Translations under genes and position numbers: made by a program
The notes under the pieces: model-generated
Databases searched by the model: none
Seen by the model: the letters and a program-made list of their open reading frames with translations, nothing else
Told to the model about the DNA's origin: nothing
Shown here: one piece after another, positions 36,187 through 50,082 of the stretch
How positions within the stretch are numbered: the first letter of the stretch is position 1
Layout: every line of letters starts with the position of its first letter
Source of the DNA: Lysobacter antibioticus
GTDB taxonomy: Bacteria; Pseudomonadota; Gammaproteobacteria; Xanthomonadales; Xanthomonadaceae
NCBI RefSeq assembly: GCF_001442535.1
Contig: NZ_CP013141.1
Location: 4,258,986-4,322,985 of the forward strand
Length of the DNA stretch: 64,000 nt
Direction: 5' to 3'

Positions 36187-36792
36187 CTACGGCATATCGA
36201 TCCAACCTCGCGCCGTCGCGGCAACGAGGTCGGCGGGGGTGTCGAGGTCGTGTTCCAGCTCCGGGGCGTGCAGCCGCCAGACCGTCTCGGCGGGCAGGCG
36301 CTTGAGCGCCGCGCCGAAGCCGCGGTCGCCGCGCAACTGTTCGGCCTTGCGCCAGACCGCGGCGGCGATCACCGCCGGGATGCCGAGCGCATCGCCATGC
36401 GCGGTCGCGGCGCAACCGGAGGTGGCTCGCGCGGCGCCATCGAGCAAGGCCTGCAGGTGCGCGGCACCCAGCGCCGGTTGATCGCAGCCGAGCACCAGCA
36501 CCGGCGCTTCGATACCGAAATCGCTCAGCGCGCGCGCGGCGGCGCGCAGGCTGCTGGCGAGGCCTCCCTCCCAGGCGTCGTTGTCGATGCACTCGACCGC
36601 CAGGTCGGCGACCGAGGCGGCCATCGCGCCGCTATGCGCGCCGAGTACGACCAGGATGCGTTCTGCGCCGGTCAAGCTCGCCAAGCGCGCGGCGCGGTGC
36701 AGCAAGGTCTCGCCGTTGCGACGCAAGCATTGTTTGGGCTGTCCGAGACGGCGGCTCGCACCGGCGGCCAACACTACGGCGACATGCGTCAT
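36187..36792 (-). CDS. Molybdenum cofactor cytidylyl/nucleotidyltransferase, MocA-like
   Basis: A 201-residue nucleotidyltransferase of the MobA/MocA family. VVLAAGASRRLGQPKQ is the NTP-binding start (L-A-A-G-x-S-x-R-x-G-x-x-K), VLVLGCDQPAL holds the metal-binding Asp, and ALGIPAVI matches the third conserved block. MocA transfers CMP to molybdopterin for xanthine-oxidase-type enzymes, which fits the divergent iorA/iorB-like genes. It lies three bases downstream of the XdhC-like gene on the minus strand. Confidence 0.87.
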   Translation of the reverse strand: MTHVAVVLAAGASRRLGQPKQCLRRNGETLLHRAARLASLTGAERILVVLGAHSGAMAASVADLAVECIDNDAWEGGLASSLRAAARALSDFGIEAPVLVLGCDQPALGAAHLQALLDGAARATSGCAATAHGDALGIPAVIAAAVWRKAEQLRGDRGFGAALKRLPAETVWRLHAPELEHDLDTPADLVAATARGWIDMP

Positions 36793-36795
36793 CGC

Positions 36796-37812
36796 TCAGG
36801 GTTCGCCGTGGCGATGGGTCTGCAATTGCGCGGCGATGCTCAGCGCGATCGCTTCCGGACCCTCGCCTCCAAGCTTGAGCCCGATCGGCGAATGCAGGCG
36901 CGGCGTCAGCGAGGCCTGGGCCGAGGCCGGCAGCACCCGGAACAGGTCTTCGCGCCGCCGCATCGGGCCGAGCAGGCCGACGAAACCGATCTGCTGGCCG
37001 TTGGCGCTTTCGGCCAGATGTTCGAGCGCCTCGCGGTCGAGATCGAAGTGGTGGTGCATCACCAGCGCGGCGTCGTGCGGCCGCGCGGTCGCCAAGGCCT
37101 GCGCCGGGCTGCGCTCGATCGCGTGGTCGGCGAGCGCGCCGGCCGCGCTCCATCGCGAACGCCGTTCGACCAGGGTGGTCATCCAGCCCAAGGTGCGCAG
37201 CAGCGGCAACAGGGTCGGGGTTTCCGGGCCGGCGCCGAACACCAGCACCGACGGCGGCGCCGGGATTTCGAGGTTCCATTGGGCGACTGCGGCCGACGAC
37301 CACGGCGGCGTGTTGACCGCGAGGGTCCAGCGCATGCGTTCGTCGCCGACCGAGGCGGCAAGGGCGCCGTGATTGCGCAGGTCGAGGTGCAGGTCGCCAT
37401 GGCCGCGCCGCCATTCGTCGATCAAGGCCGGCCATTCGCGCAGTGCCGACAGCGGCAGCAGCGCCAGGCGCAGGCGGCCGCGGCAACCGACCGCGGAACC
37501 GGCGAACAGGTCTTCGTCGCTGCGGGTGTCGATGTCCATCCACTCGATGCCCTGCGATTGCGCGGCGTCCTGTGCGCGCAGTTCGATGTCCGGCTCGATG
37601 CAGCCGCCGCTGAGCCAGCCGACCTGGCCGTCGCGTGCGCCGAACAAGGCCATCGCCCCGGGCCGGACATAAGTCGAGCCTTCGGTTTCGAGGACGATCG
37701 CCAATGCGGCCGGATCGCCGCGCGCGGCCGCGGCGGCGCTGGCCTCGAGCACCGCGCGCGGACCGCCGGGCGCGCTGCGCTTCGGAAACGAGGGGTCCGG
37801 CGAGTCGGCCAT
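36796..37812 (-). CDS. XdhC/CoxI-family molybdenum hydroxylase maturation protein
   Basis: A 338-residue protein with the XdhC_CoxI domain: AIVLETEGSTYVRPGAMALF followed by GWLSGGCIEPDI near the N-terminus, and the C-terminal Rossmann-like part with VLVFGAGPETPTLLPLLRTLGW and QIGFVGLLGPMRRRE. XdhC proteins bind the molybdenum cofactor and help sulfuration and insertion into xanthine-oxidase-family enzymes. The ATG at 37812 precedes the conserved region. It is divergent from iorA and forms an operon with the MocA-like gene. Confidence 0.9.
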   Translation of the reverse strand: MADSPDPSFPKRSAPGGPRAVLEASAAAAARGDPAALAIVLETEGSTYVRPGAMALFGARDGQVGWLSGGCIEPDIELRAQDAAQSQGIEWMDIDTRSDEDLFAGSAVGCRGRLRLALLPLSALREWPALIDEWRRGHGDLHLDLRNHGALAASVGDERMRWTLAVNTPPWSSAAVAQWNLEIPAPPSVLVFGAGPETPTLLPLLRTLGWMTTLVERRSRWSAAGALADHAIERSPAQALATARPHDAALVMHHHFDLDREALEHLAESANGQQIGFVGLLGPMRRREDLFRVLPASAQASLTPRLHSPIGLKLGGEGPEAIALSIAAQLQTHRHGEP

Positions 37813-38119
37813 GCGTACGCCCAGGGGCGGAGAAGCTTCGAGTCTAGAGCGTTCGCGGCATCGGCGGCGTTGCGGTGCATCACGCCGACCGCAGGCGGCA
37901 GTTTTGGGCAAGCCGCGATCGAGGCCCTCGCGCGAAAATCCAGGGACGTGTCGCAACGCTCGCGAAGGAGGCCGCGACCTGCATCGCACAACCGCCACCA
38001 AGGCTCGGAGAATCCGGCAAGCGCCCTGTTTCGGCGCTTCATCTTGGTATCGAAGGCGATCTGGCGGAGGCCAATTTTGAGGAGTAGGCTCGGACGACCC
38101 CAGCCGCCGCGAGGGAACC
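37813..38119. other. 307-bp divergent promoter region (xdhC-like / iorA-like)
   Basis: No gene seen. It should contain both divergent promoters. No clear operator was recognised. Confidence 0.5.
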
Positions 38120-38575
38120 ATGAAGCTTCTTGTCAACGGCACCGAACACGAGGTTGCCGCGCCACCGGACATGCCCCTGCTGTGGGTCCTGCGCGACCTG
38201 ATGCACCTGACCGGCACCAAGTTCGGTTGCGGCATCGCCCAGTGCGGTGCCTGCACGGTCCATGTCGACGGTGCGCCGCGACGCGCCTGCGTGACCCCGG
38301 TCGCCAGCGTCGAAGGCAAACAGATCACCACCATCGAAGGCCTGTCGCAGGACGGCAGTCATCCGGTGCAACGCGCCTGGGCCGAGATCGACGTGGTCCA
38401 GTGCGGTTACTGCCAGTCCGGCCAGATCATGTCGGCGGCCGCCTTGCTGACCCAGATCCCCAAGCCGACCGACACCGACATCGACCAGGCGCTGTCCGGA
38501 AACATCTGCCGTTGCGGCACCTATCCGCGCATCCGCGCGGCGGTGAAGCGCGCGGCCGAAATCGGCAAGGCCTGA
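38120..38575 (+). CDS. iorA: [2Fe-2S] subunit of a molybdenum hydroxylase (IorA-like)
   Basis: A 151-residue iron-sulfur subunit. The N-terminal plant-ferredoxin-type cluster uses Cys37, Cys42, Cys45 and Cys57 ([17 protein letters not shown]). The C-terminal helical domain binds the second cluster with Cys95 and Cys98 in [11 protein letters not shown] and Cys130 and Cys132 in [11 protein letters not shown]. It passes electrons from the molybdenum site of the IorB-like subunit. Isoquinoline 1-oxidoreductase is the named relative, but close homologues also oxidise aldehydes and other N-heterocycles, so the substrate is open. Confidence 0.9.
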   Translation: MKLLVNGTEHEVAAPPDMPLLWVLRDLMHLTGTKFGCGIAQCGACTVHVDGAPRRACVTPVASVEGKQITTIEGLSQDGSHPVQRAWAEIDVVQCGYCQSGQIMSAAALLTQIPKPTDTDIDQALSGNICRCGTYPRIRAAVKRAAEIGKA

Positions 38576-38638
38576 TCGCGTCATCCCCACGACGTCATGC
38601 TCGCAGCGCCGGCACCTCGGGCGCTTTAGGAGGTCGAT

Positions 38639-40822
38639 GTGAATACCGTACCGGCGCCGTCGCGGCGCCAGTTCCTCAAGACCAGCGCCTTGATCGGCGG
38701 CGGCCTGGTGGTCGGCTTCGTGGTGCCAGGCGCCAAGCGTTTCGCCCACGCCGATCCGGCCGCGGCCACGGCGGTGTCGAGCGGCTTCGTGCCCAACGCC
38801 TTCCTGCGCGTGGGCGACGACGACACCGTGACCGTGCTGATCTCGCATTCGGAGATGGGCCAGGGGGTGTGGACCGGTCTGGCGATGTTGATCGCCGAAG
38901 AACTCGATGCCGACTGGTCGAAGATCAAGGTCGAACACGCGCCGGCCGCGCCGGCGTACGCGCACACCGCGTTCGGCATGCAGATGACCGGCGGTTCCAC
39001 CAGCACCTGGTCGGAGTTCGACCGCTATCGCCAGGCCGGCGCGACCGCGCGCGCTTTGTTGGTGGCGGCCGCGGCGCAACGCTTCGGCGTGCCGGTCGAC
39101 CAGGTCCGCACTGAAAACGGCGCGGCCATCGCCGGCGACAAGCGCGCGCGTTACGGCGAGCTCGCCGCCGACGCGGCCAAGCTGCCGGCGCCGACCGCGC
39201 CGCAGACGCTCAAGGACGCCAAGGACTGGAAGATCATCGGTAAGCCGACCAAGCGCCTGGACTCGCCGGAGAAAATCACCGGCAAGGCGAAGTTCGGCAT
39301 GGACGTGCAGTTCGACGGCCTGCTGACCGCGGTGGTCGCGCGCGCGCCGGTGTTCGGCGGCACGGTCAAATCCTTCGATGCCGCACCGGCCAAGGCCGTG
39401 CCCGGCGTACGCGACGTGCTGCAGGTGCCGAGCGGCGTGGCGGTGATCGCCGATCACTACTGGGCGGCGAAACAGGGGCGCGACGCGCTGGTCATCGATT
39501 GGGACCTCGGCCCGAACGCCGGCCTGGATACAACGAAGCTACGCGAAGACTTCCGCAAGCTGGCCGCCACCGACGGCGCGGTCGCGGCTCAGGCCGGCGA
39601 CGTCAAGGGCGGTTTGGCGAAAGCCGCCAAGACCATCGAGGCCGAGTACAACGTGCCCTATCTGGCGCACGCGCCGATGGAACCGCTGAACTGCACGGTC
39701 AAGATCGAGGCCGACAGTTGCGAGATCTGGACCGGCACCCAATTCCAGACCGTCGACCAGCAGGTCGCGGCCAAGATCACCGGCCTCAAGCCCGATCAGG
39801 TGCAGATCCACACCATGTTCCTCGGCGGCGGTTTCGGCCGCCGCGCCACCCCGACCGCGGACTTCGTCACCGAAGCGGTGCATGTCGCCAAGGCCGCCGG
39901 CAAACCGGTCAAGACCGTGTGGTCGCGCGAGGACGACGTACGCGGCGGCTATTACCGGCCGATGTACCTGCAGCACGCGCGCATCGGCATCGATGCGCAG
40001 GGCATCCCGGTGGCGTGGCAGCACGTGCTGGTCGGGCAGTCGATCATCGCCGGCACGCCGTTCGCCGGGGCGATGATCAAGAACGGCATCGACGCGACCT
40101 CGGTCGAGGGCGTCGCCGATTCGCCGTATCTCAAGGAGATCGCCGACTACCGCGTCGACCTGCATTCGCCGAGCACCGGCATCCCGGTGCTGTGGTGGCG
40201 CTCGGTCGGGCACAGTTACAACGCCTTCGTCATGGAAAGCCTGATCGACGAACTGGCCCACGCCGCCGGCAAGGACCCGGTCGAATACCGCCGCACCTTG
40301 CTCAAGCAACATCCGCGCCATTTGGCGGCGTTGGACCTGGTCGCCGACAAGGCCGGCTGGGGCACGGCCTTGCCGGCGGGGCGCGCGCGCGGCGTGGCGG
40401 TGCACGAATCCTTCGGCAGCTACATCGCCCAGGTCGCCGAAGTCTCGGTCGAGCCCAAACCGGGCGGAGGCCACGGCATCCGCGTGCACCGTTTCGTCTG
40501 CGCGATCGACTGCGGCCTGGCGGTTAATCCCGACGGCGTGCGCGCGCAGATGGAATCGGGCATCAACTTCGGCCTCGGCGCGGCGCTGTACAGCCAACTG
40601 ACTTTCAAGGACGGAAGAGTGCAGGAGTCGAACTATCACGACTACCGCGTGCTGCGCCTGGACGAGGCGCCGCAGATCGAAGTGCACATCGTGCCGAGCA
40701 CCGAGAAGATGGGCGGCGCCGGCGAGCCCGGCACCGCGCCGGTCGCGGCGGCGGTGGCCAATGCGGTGTTCGCACTCAATCAACAGCGGCTGCGCGAACT
40801 GCCGCTGCAGCTGCCGGCCTGA
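38639..40822 (+). CDS. iorB: Molybdopterin-binding subunit of a molybdenum hydroxylase (IorB-like), Tat-exported
   Basis: A 727-residue large subunit. It starts at a GTG preceded by a perfect AGGAGG with five bases between; an overlapping ATG is out of frame. SRRQFLK at residues 8-14 followed by a hydrophobic stretch ending FAHA is a Tat signal, so the enzyme works in the periplasm. Molybdopterin-binding features include SHSEMGQGVWTGLAML, TMFLGGGFGRRATPTADF and GEPGTAPVAAAVANA near the end. Fused two-domain IorB/aldehyde oxidase type without an FAD subunit. A diheme cytochrome follows as a likely electron acceptor. Confidence 0.92.
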   Translation: MNTVPAPSRRQFLKTSALIGGGLVVGFVVPGAKRFAHADPAAATAVSSGFVPNAFLRVGDDDTVTVLISHSEMGQGVWTGLAMLIAEELDADWSKIKVEHAPAAPAYAHTAFGMQMTGGSTSTWSEFDRYRQAGATARALLVAAAAQRFGVPVDQVRTENGAAIAGDKRARYGELAADAAKLPAPTAPQTLKDAKDWKIIGKPTKRLDSPEKITGKAKFGMDVQFDGLLTAVVARAPVFGGTVKSFDAAPAKAVPGVRDVLQVPSGVAVIADHYWAAKQGRDALVIDWDLGPNAGLDTTKLREDFRKLAATDGAVAAQAGDVKGGLAKAAKTIEAEYNVPYLAHAPMEPLNCTVKIEADSCEIWTGTQFQTVDQQVAAKITGLKPDQVQIHTMFLGGGFGRRATPTADFVTEAVHVAKAAGKPVKTVWSREDDVRGGYYRPMYLQHARIGIDAQGIPVAWQHVLVGQSIIAGTPFAGAMIKNGIDATSVEGVADSPYLKEIADYRVDLHSPSTGIPVLWWRSVGHSYNAFVMESLIDELAHAAGKDPVEYRRTLLKQHPRHLAALDLVADKAGWGTALPAGRARGVAVHESFGSYIAQVAEVSVEPKPGGGHGIRVHRFVCAIDCGLAVNPDGVRAQMESGINFGLGAALYSQLTFKDGRVQESNYHDYRVLRLDEAPQIEVHIVPSTEKMGGAGEPGTAPVAAAVANAVFALNQQRLRELPLQLPA

Positions 40823-40832
40823 GGAGACGACG

Positions 40833-41402
40833 ATGCGCGCATTGATCATCGCCATGGCGGCCCTCGCCGCCACCGCTTGCGGTCCGAAGGTCACCCCGGA
40901 GCAACGCGAGCAGGGCATCGCCGCGTTCGCGACCGTGCAGCAGGTGTTCCAGCATCCGCGCTGCCAGAACTGCCACATCCCCGGCGACCAGCCGCTGCAA
41001 TTCGATGCCGGCCTGCCGCATGCGATGGGCGTGGTGCGCGGCCCCGAAGGCAAGGGCGCGGCCGGCCTGCCGTGTTCGACCTGCCACGGTGAAGCCAACC
41101 TGCCGGCGAGCTACGGCCCGAACGCGCCGCCGGGCGCGCCGCATTGGCAGCTGCCGCCGCCGGACCACAAGATGGCCTGGATCGGGCTGCCGTCACCGAA
41201 GCTGTGCGAGATGATCAAGGACAAGAAGAGCAATGGCGGCCGCGACTTCGCCGCGCTGATCAAGCACGTCAGCGAAGACAAACTGGTCCTGTGGGGCTGG
41301 GCGCCGGGCGGCGAACGCAAGCCGGTGTCGGTGCCGCACCCGGAGTTCGTCGCCAAGTTCAAGACCTGGGCCGACGCGGGCGGGCCGTGCCCGGCGTCGT
41401 AG
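40833..41402 (+). CDS. Diheme c-type cytochrome lipoprotein
   Basis: A 189-residue protein with a lipobox (LAATAC, Cys16) and two heme-c sites, CQNCH (Cys44-His48) and CSTCH (Cys81-His85). GGAG lies seven bases before the ATG. It begins 10 bp after the iorB-like stop, so it most likely accepts electrons from the periplasmic molybdenum hydroxylase and passes them towards the respiratory chain. The rest of the sequence (DHKMAWIGLPSPKLCEMIKD) matches isoquinoline oxidoreductase-associated cytochromes only in outline. Confidence 0.85.
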   Translation: MRALIIAMAALAATACGPKVTPEQREQGIAAFATVQQVFQHPRCQNCHIPGDQPLQFDAGLPHAMGVVRGPEGKGAAGLPCSTCHGEANLPASYGPNAPPGAPHWQLPPPDHKMAWIGLPSPKLCEMIKDKKSNGGRDFAALIKHVSEDKLVLWGWAPGGERKPVSVPHPEFVAKFKTWADAGGPCPAS

Positions 41403-41444
41403 CGCGGCGTACGAATCATCGTGTCGATGCGGTTGATCCTAAGA

Positions 41445-41527
41445 GTAGGAGCGGCGCAAGCCGCGACCGCGAAACCGCGCTCGCATCGCAACCGGGAGGT
41501 CGCGGTCGCGGCTCGCGCCGCTCCTAC
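41445..41527. repeat. Inverted pair of REP-like palindromes between convergent genes
   Basis: Arms at 41445-41472 and 41500-41527 are near-perfect reverse complements (GTAGGAGCGGCGCAAGCCGC against its facing copy). They lie between the cytochrome and the CDF transporter stops and could act as a bidirectional terminator. Confidence 0.8.
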
Positions 41528-41542
41528 CCTTGAAGCAGATCG

Positions 41543-42430
41543 TCAGTGGCTTGGGTTGTCGCAAGCCGCGCTCTCGATCTGCAGGGTGCAGTGCTCGATG
41601 CCGTAGCGTTCGTCGAGTTGCCGCACCAATTCGCCGCGCAGGGCATCGGCATCGACACCTGCATCGACCACGAGGTGCGCGCTCATCGCCGGGGTGCTCG
41701 ATCCCAACGACCACACGTGCAGGTCGTGCACCTCGCCGACGCCGGGCGCCGCCATCAGCATCGTGCGCACCGCGGTGAGGTCGATGCCGCCGGGCACGCC
41801 TTCCATGAGCACGTTGCCGGCCTCGCGCAACAAGGTCCAGGTGCGCGGCAATACCCACAGGCCGATCAATACGGCCAGGATCGGGTCGACCACGGTCCAG
41901 CCGGTGAAACGGATCACGATGGCGCCGGCGATCACCGCGACCGAGCCGAGCATGTCGCTCCACACTTCGAGGTAGGCGCCTTTCATGTTGAGGCTTTCGC
42001 CGCTGCCGGCCTTGAGCAGGCGCATCGCCACCAAGTTGACGACCAGGCCGAGCGCGGCGATCGCCAGCATGCCGGCGGTCGCGATCTGCGGCGGTTCGCT
42101 GAAGCGGCCGGCCGCTTCCCACAGGATGTAGGCCGCGACCGCGAACAGCATCAGCCCGTTCGCCATCGCCCCCATCGCTTCCATGCGCGCGTAGCCGTAG
42201 CTGCGTTTCGCATCCGCCGGCTTGCGGCTCAGCCGCACCGCGGTCAGCGCGATCATCAGCGCCAGGGTGTCGGTGCCCATGTGCGCGGCGTCCGACAACA
42301 GCGCCAGGCTGTTGGTCAGGAAGGCGCCGACGACTTCGGCGATGAGGAAACCGCCGGTCAAGCCGAGCGCCCACCACAGCGGACGTTCGTGACGGATCGC
42401 GGTGCTGCCGTGGTCGTGTCCGCTGCCCAT
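41543..42430 (-). CDS. Cation diffusion facilitator (CzcD/ZitB-type metal exporter)
   Basis: A 295-residue CDF transporter with six membrane helices. The metal site is visible as SLALLSDAAHMGTD (helix 2, with Asp and His-x-x-x-Asp) and LEVWSDMLGS (helix 5). A His-containing N-terminus (GSGHDHGST) and the C-terminal ferredoxin-like domain (VHDLHVWSLGSSTPAMSAHL) are typical of zinc/cobalt/cadmium efflux members. It is the last gene of the minus-strand czc operon, 94 bp after czcA. Confidence 0.93.
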   Translation of the reverse strand: MGSGHDHGSTAIRHERPLWWALGLTGGFLIAEVVGAFLTNSLALLSDAAHMGTDTLALMIALTAVRLSRKPADAKRSYGYARMEAMGAMANGLMLFAVAAYILWEAAGRFSEPPQIATAGMLAIAALGLVVNLVAMRLLKAGSGESLNMKGAYLEVWSDMLGSVAVIAGAIVIRFTGWTVVDPILAVLIGLWVLPRTWTLLREAGNVLMEGVPGGIDLTAVRTMLMAAPGVGEVHDLHVWSLGSSTPAMSAHLVVDAGVDADALRGELVRQLDERYGIEHCTLQIESAACDNPSH

Positions 42431-42524
42431 ATCGATGCTCCTGTTTGCGTCGTAAGCGGATCGCCCGCGGGCGATGCCCAGGATCGGGACGGGCCGCGCG
42501 AACGCGACCCGCCATTTCGCCGTA

Positions 42525-46781
<4,257 letters not shown>

Positions 46782-46785
<4 letters not shown>

Positions 46786-48143
46786 GGGGTGGCTCCTGCG
46801 GGGGCGGACGATGGGGCGAGGAAGGATTCGCCGGTGAGGCGCTGGATCTCGATCAGCGCCAGTTGCGCGTCGAGCGCGGTGTCCAGGCGCTGTTTGCGCA
46901 CGGCCACGCTGTCGGCCTGCAACAGGGCCAGTTCGAGGTAACTGATGGCGCCGGCGCGGTAGGCGTACTCGGCGGCGTTTTCGGCCCGGCTCATGCGCGG
47001 CAGGACCTCGTCCTTGAGGCGCGCGACTTCGAGCGCGCCGACCCGGTAGCGGCCGTGCGCTTCGACCAGGGTCGAGTACAGCAACAAGCCCTTGGCTTCG
47101 CGCTCGGTTTCGAGCACGGTCAGTTCGGCCTGGGCACCGCGGATGCCGGGTTCGGCGCGGCTGCGCGCGCCGAGCGGCATCGACACGCTGCCGATCAGCG
47201 CGGTGTCGCCGCCGTCCTGCAGGCGGCGCACGCCGATCTGCCAATCGATGTCGGCGCTGGCCTGGCTCTGCGCCAGGCGCACGCGCGCCTCGCCGATCCG
47301 GCGTGCGTCGACGAAGCGGGTCAGTTCCGGGCTGCGGTCGAGCAAGGCCGCCAGGGCCGTCGCCTCTTCGATCTTGGGCAGGGCATACGGATCGCCGGCG
47401 ACGCCGGCAAAACCCGGGTCGCGTTCGCCCCACAGCGCGGCCAGGTGTTGGCGCGCGGCGAGCAGGCTTTGCTCGCTACGTGCGCGATCGAGTTCGGCGC
47501 GCGCCAGCGCCGCCTGCGCGGTCAGCAAGCCCGACTCCGGCGAGGCACCGGCGACCAGGCGCTGGCGTGCGGCGGCGACGGTGCGCTTGCGCTGGCCGAT
47601 GTCGAACTGCGCCAGTTCGATCCGGCGCTGCGCGGCGACGATGCCGAGATAGCGCCGCGCGGTTTCGGCCAGCAGGTCGAGGCGACGGCTTTCGCGGTCG
47701 ACCGCGAGCGCATCGATGCGGCTTTGGGCGAAAGCGCGGCGCGCATCGAGCTTGCCGCCGCGTTCGAACACCGAGGCCAGGCTGAGGGTGAGCTCGGCGC
47801 CCTTGACGCCGCTGACCGCGCCGCTGCCGAAGACGTTGTCGACCGCGGCGCCGGCGACCCAGGCCGGACGCTGCGCGGCGAGATCGCGCTCGGCTTCGAG
47901 CACCGAACGCTGGCTGCCGAACAGGCGCAGGTCCGGATGGGCGTCGCCGATGCGCGCGAAGGCGTCGTCGAGGGTGAACACCGAGGCCGCGCGCGCGGTC
48001 CCGGCTGGGGTGGAAGCGGACGGGCCGGAAGTCGCAGGGCCGGACGTGGCAGGACCGGAAGCGGCGGCAAGGGAAGGCCGCGCCTGTGCCGAAAAGCACA
48101 GAGCGGCCGTCAGGACGGCCAGGGCCGCCGGACGCAAACGCAT
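46782..48143 (-). CDS. czcC: CzcC, TolC-family outer-membrane factor
   Basis: A 453-residue outer-membrane efflux protein with signal peptide MRLRPAALAVLTAALCFSAQA. A short repeat GPATSGPATSGPSASTPAG follows, then two OEP domains with ALVESAR-like alternating coiled coils (FTLDDAFARIGDAHPDLRLF and LDARRAFAQSRIDALAVDRE). It completes the CzcCBA channel and overlaps czcB by four bases. Confidence 0.92.
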
Positions 48144-48268
48144 GGGGAGTTCTCCTGAATCTCGAAAGACGCCGGGCGCGAACGCAGCGCACGGCGACGA
48201 AGACCCGCGCAGGCCGACGCGGCGCTGCAGGGGCGCACGCGAGCGACCGGCTCAGGCCGGCATCGGGA

Positions 48269-48652
48269 TCAGGCGGAGATAGGTGGGCGGAACGGGACCG
48301 CGGTCGGGGTCGGCACGAACGCGGTCGAAACGGCCGGTACCGGGCCGGCGGCACTGGGTGCGAGCAGGCCGACCTCGAAGCGCGGCAGCAGCGCGGCTTG
48401 CAGGGCGCAGCAGTGGCTCAGGTGCCAGCGGGCGTCGCCGCAACCGTCCGGGTCGGCGCTGTCCGGTGCGGCGCTGTCGCCGGCGGATGCGCCGGCGTGC
48501 TCGTGCGCCAGCGCCGCGACCGGCCCGGCGAGTTCGCCGATTTCGGTGGCGAAGGTCAGCGTCGGCTTGACCAGCATCACGGCGATCAGCACGCCGAAGA
48601 CGAGGTAGCGGAACGCGATCGCGATGGCGGAGGGGCCGGGCATGGCGGGCAT
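48269..48652 (-). CDS. CzcI-like small His/Cys protein at the head of the czc operon
   Basis: A 127-residue protein with an N-terminal hydrophobic helix (FRYLVFGVLIAVMLVKPTLTF) that may be a signal peptide, an AHEHAG segment and a DPDGCGDARWHLSHCCAL segment with closely spaced Cys and His, then a Pro/Val-rich tail. Position and composition resemble CzcI-type small proteins found first in czc operons, thought to modulate metal resistance. Sequence identity to CzcI was not established; the assignment is inference from context. Confidence 0.5.
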   Translation of the reverse strand: MPAMPGPSAIAIAFRYLVFGVLIAVMLVKPTLTFATEIGELAGPVAALAHEHAGASAGDSAAPDSADPDGCGDARWHLSHCCALQAALLPRFEVGLLAPSAAGPVPAVSTAFVPTPTAVPFRPPISA

Positions 48653-48937
48653 CTTAGGAGCTGCCGAGCCCGCTATACAATTTCAGGCCTCGCATCGCCG
48701 TTCATGTACGGCCGTAGCGCATCGCCACTGAATGCCGGCCGCCGCGGGCCCGCGGCGGCTCTGCTGCGGCGGCCGATTGCGGCGATAATCGCGCCGCGCA
48801 ACGGACCTGCGGAACCGCGGGCAGGGATACCCAGACAGTTGTCCGGACAGGATCGGCAATGACGGTGCCTCGGCGCCGTCATATCGTTTACCTAGTCTGC
48901 GCACGTATTCGGTAGTGGCGGTACAGGGGGTTTGGCA

Positions 48938-49960
48938 GTGAAGGTTGTTGTGAAGCCGGTGTGTGAGTTCCCCGCCGGTCGTTGGTCGAAAGCCGGTATG
49001 CGCGCGATCGCCGGTCTGGCCCTGGGCGTCGCCCTGGGCGGTTGCGGTTCCGAAGCTCCCCACAGCGCCGCCTCCCCGGCGCCGCTTGCCGATGCCGCGC
49101 TGGAATTGCCGGCGCCGCTGGACGAACTCGATATTGAAGGTTTGCGCGCGCGCGCCACTCAGGCCCTGCGCGAGCAGCGCATCCACACCCCGGCCGGCGA
49201 CAGCGCGGTCGACTATTACCTGGCCTTGCGCGACAAGGAGCCGGGCCAGATCGACGTGATCGGCGCGCTCGACGAGTTGCAGCCCTATGTGGTGATCGCC
49301 GGCGAGCAGGCTTTGCTCGACGACGATCTGGCCGAATCGCACCGTTTGCTGGACTTGCTGGCGCGCATGGACCCGCAAGCGCCGGCCTTGCCGCGCATGC
49401 GCGAAAGCCTGCGCGTGGCCGAGGCGAGCCGCGAGCGCAAGACCCGCGAGGAAACCGAACGCCTGATGGCCGAGCGCACCGACGCGGCGACCGTGCTGTC
49501 GGCGCGTCGCGAGGCGGCGCGTACCGCCAATGCGGCGTTGGCGAACGCGGCGATGAAGGCCGATGCGGCCGCCAGCGCGCTCGCCGCCGATGCCGCCGCC
49601 GCGAAAACCGGCAGCGCGTCGGCGGCGCAACCGGTGGCGGCCTCGGCCGCGACCCCGGCCGCTGCGTTGCCGGCAATGACCTCGGCGAACGCCGCCTCGC
49701 CGGCGATGCCGCGCCTGCTCGCCGATGCCAGCCCGCGTTATCCCTTGCCGGCCTTGAACCGCAAGATCGAGGGCAGCGTCGAGGTCAGCTTCACGATCCT
49801 GCCCGACGGGCGCGTCGGCGCGCCCAGGCTGGTGTCCTCGGAACCGGCCGGGGTGTTCGACGCCGCCGCGCTGGCGGCGGTGGCGCGCCTGCGTTTCGAA
49901 GCCAGCGGCCAGTCGCATACGGCCCGTCGCACCCTCAATTTCCGCCTGCCCTCGCGCTGA
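48938..49960 (+). CDS. TonB C-terminal-domain lipoprotein
   Basis: A 340-residue protein. The C-terminus (about 255-340: PRYPLPALNRKIEGSVEVSF, DGRVGAPRLVSSEPAGVFD) is a TonB/TolA-like energy-transducer domain. The middle is an Ala/Glu-rich helical region likely to be coiled coil. GTG at 48938 has AGGGGG seven bases upstream; an ATG at 48998 would start MRAIAGLALGVALGGC directly, a lipoprotein signal, and is an alternative. In either case Cys in LGGC would be lipidated, unusual for a TonB, so this may be a periplasmic adaptor rather than a classical transducer. Confidence 0.72.
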   Translation: MKVVVKPVCEFPAGRWSKAGMRAIAGLALGVALGGCGSEAPHSAASPAPLADAALELPAPLDELDIEGLRARATQALREQRIHTPAGDSAVDYYLALRDKEPGQIDVIGALDELQPYVVIAGEQALLDDDLAESHRLLDLLARMDPQAPALPRMRESLRVAEASRERKTREETERLMAERTDAATVLSARREAARTANAALANAAMKADAAASALAADAAAAKTGSASAAQPVAASAATPAAALPAMTSANAASPAMPRLLADASPRYPLPALNRKIEGSVEVSFTILPDGRVGAPRLVSSEPAGVFDAAALAAVARLRFEASGQSHTARRTLNFRLPSR

Positions 49961-50082
49961 GGCGCGCGGGGCGGGGCGGTCGGTCCTTGCCACGGTCCAC
50001 TGCGATGGCCGATTGCGACGGCGGACACGTCCGCCGGGGCGGGAGCTTGGCGGTCCGCGCGCTGTGCCGCCACAATGCGGCG

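Noticed and set aside
35191..36481. Apparent protein frames running through the 137-bp array (about 93-233 aa)
   Set aside because: They come from the repeat itself; 137 is not a multiple of three, so each frame cycles through different readings of the same repeat, and both strands show them.
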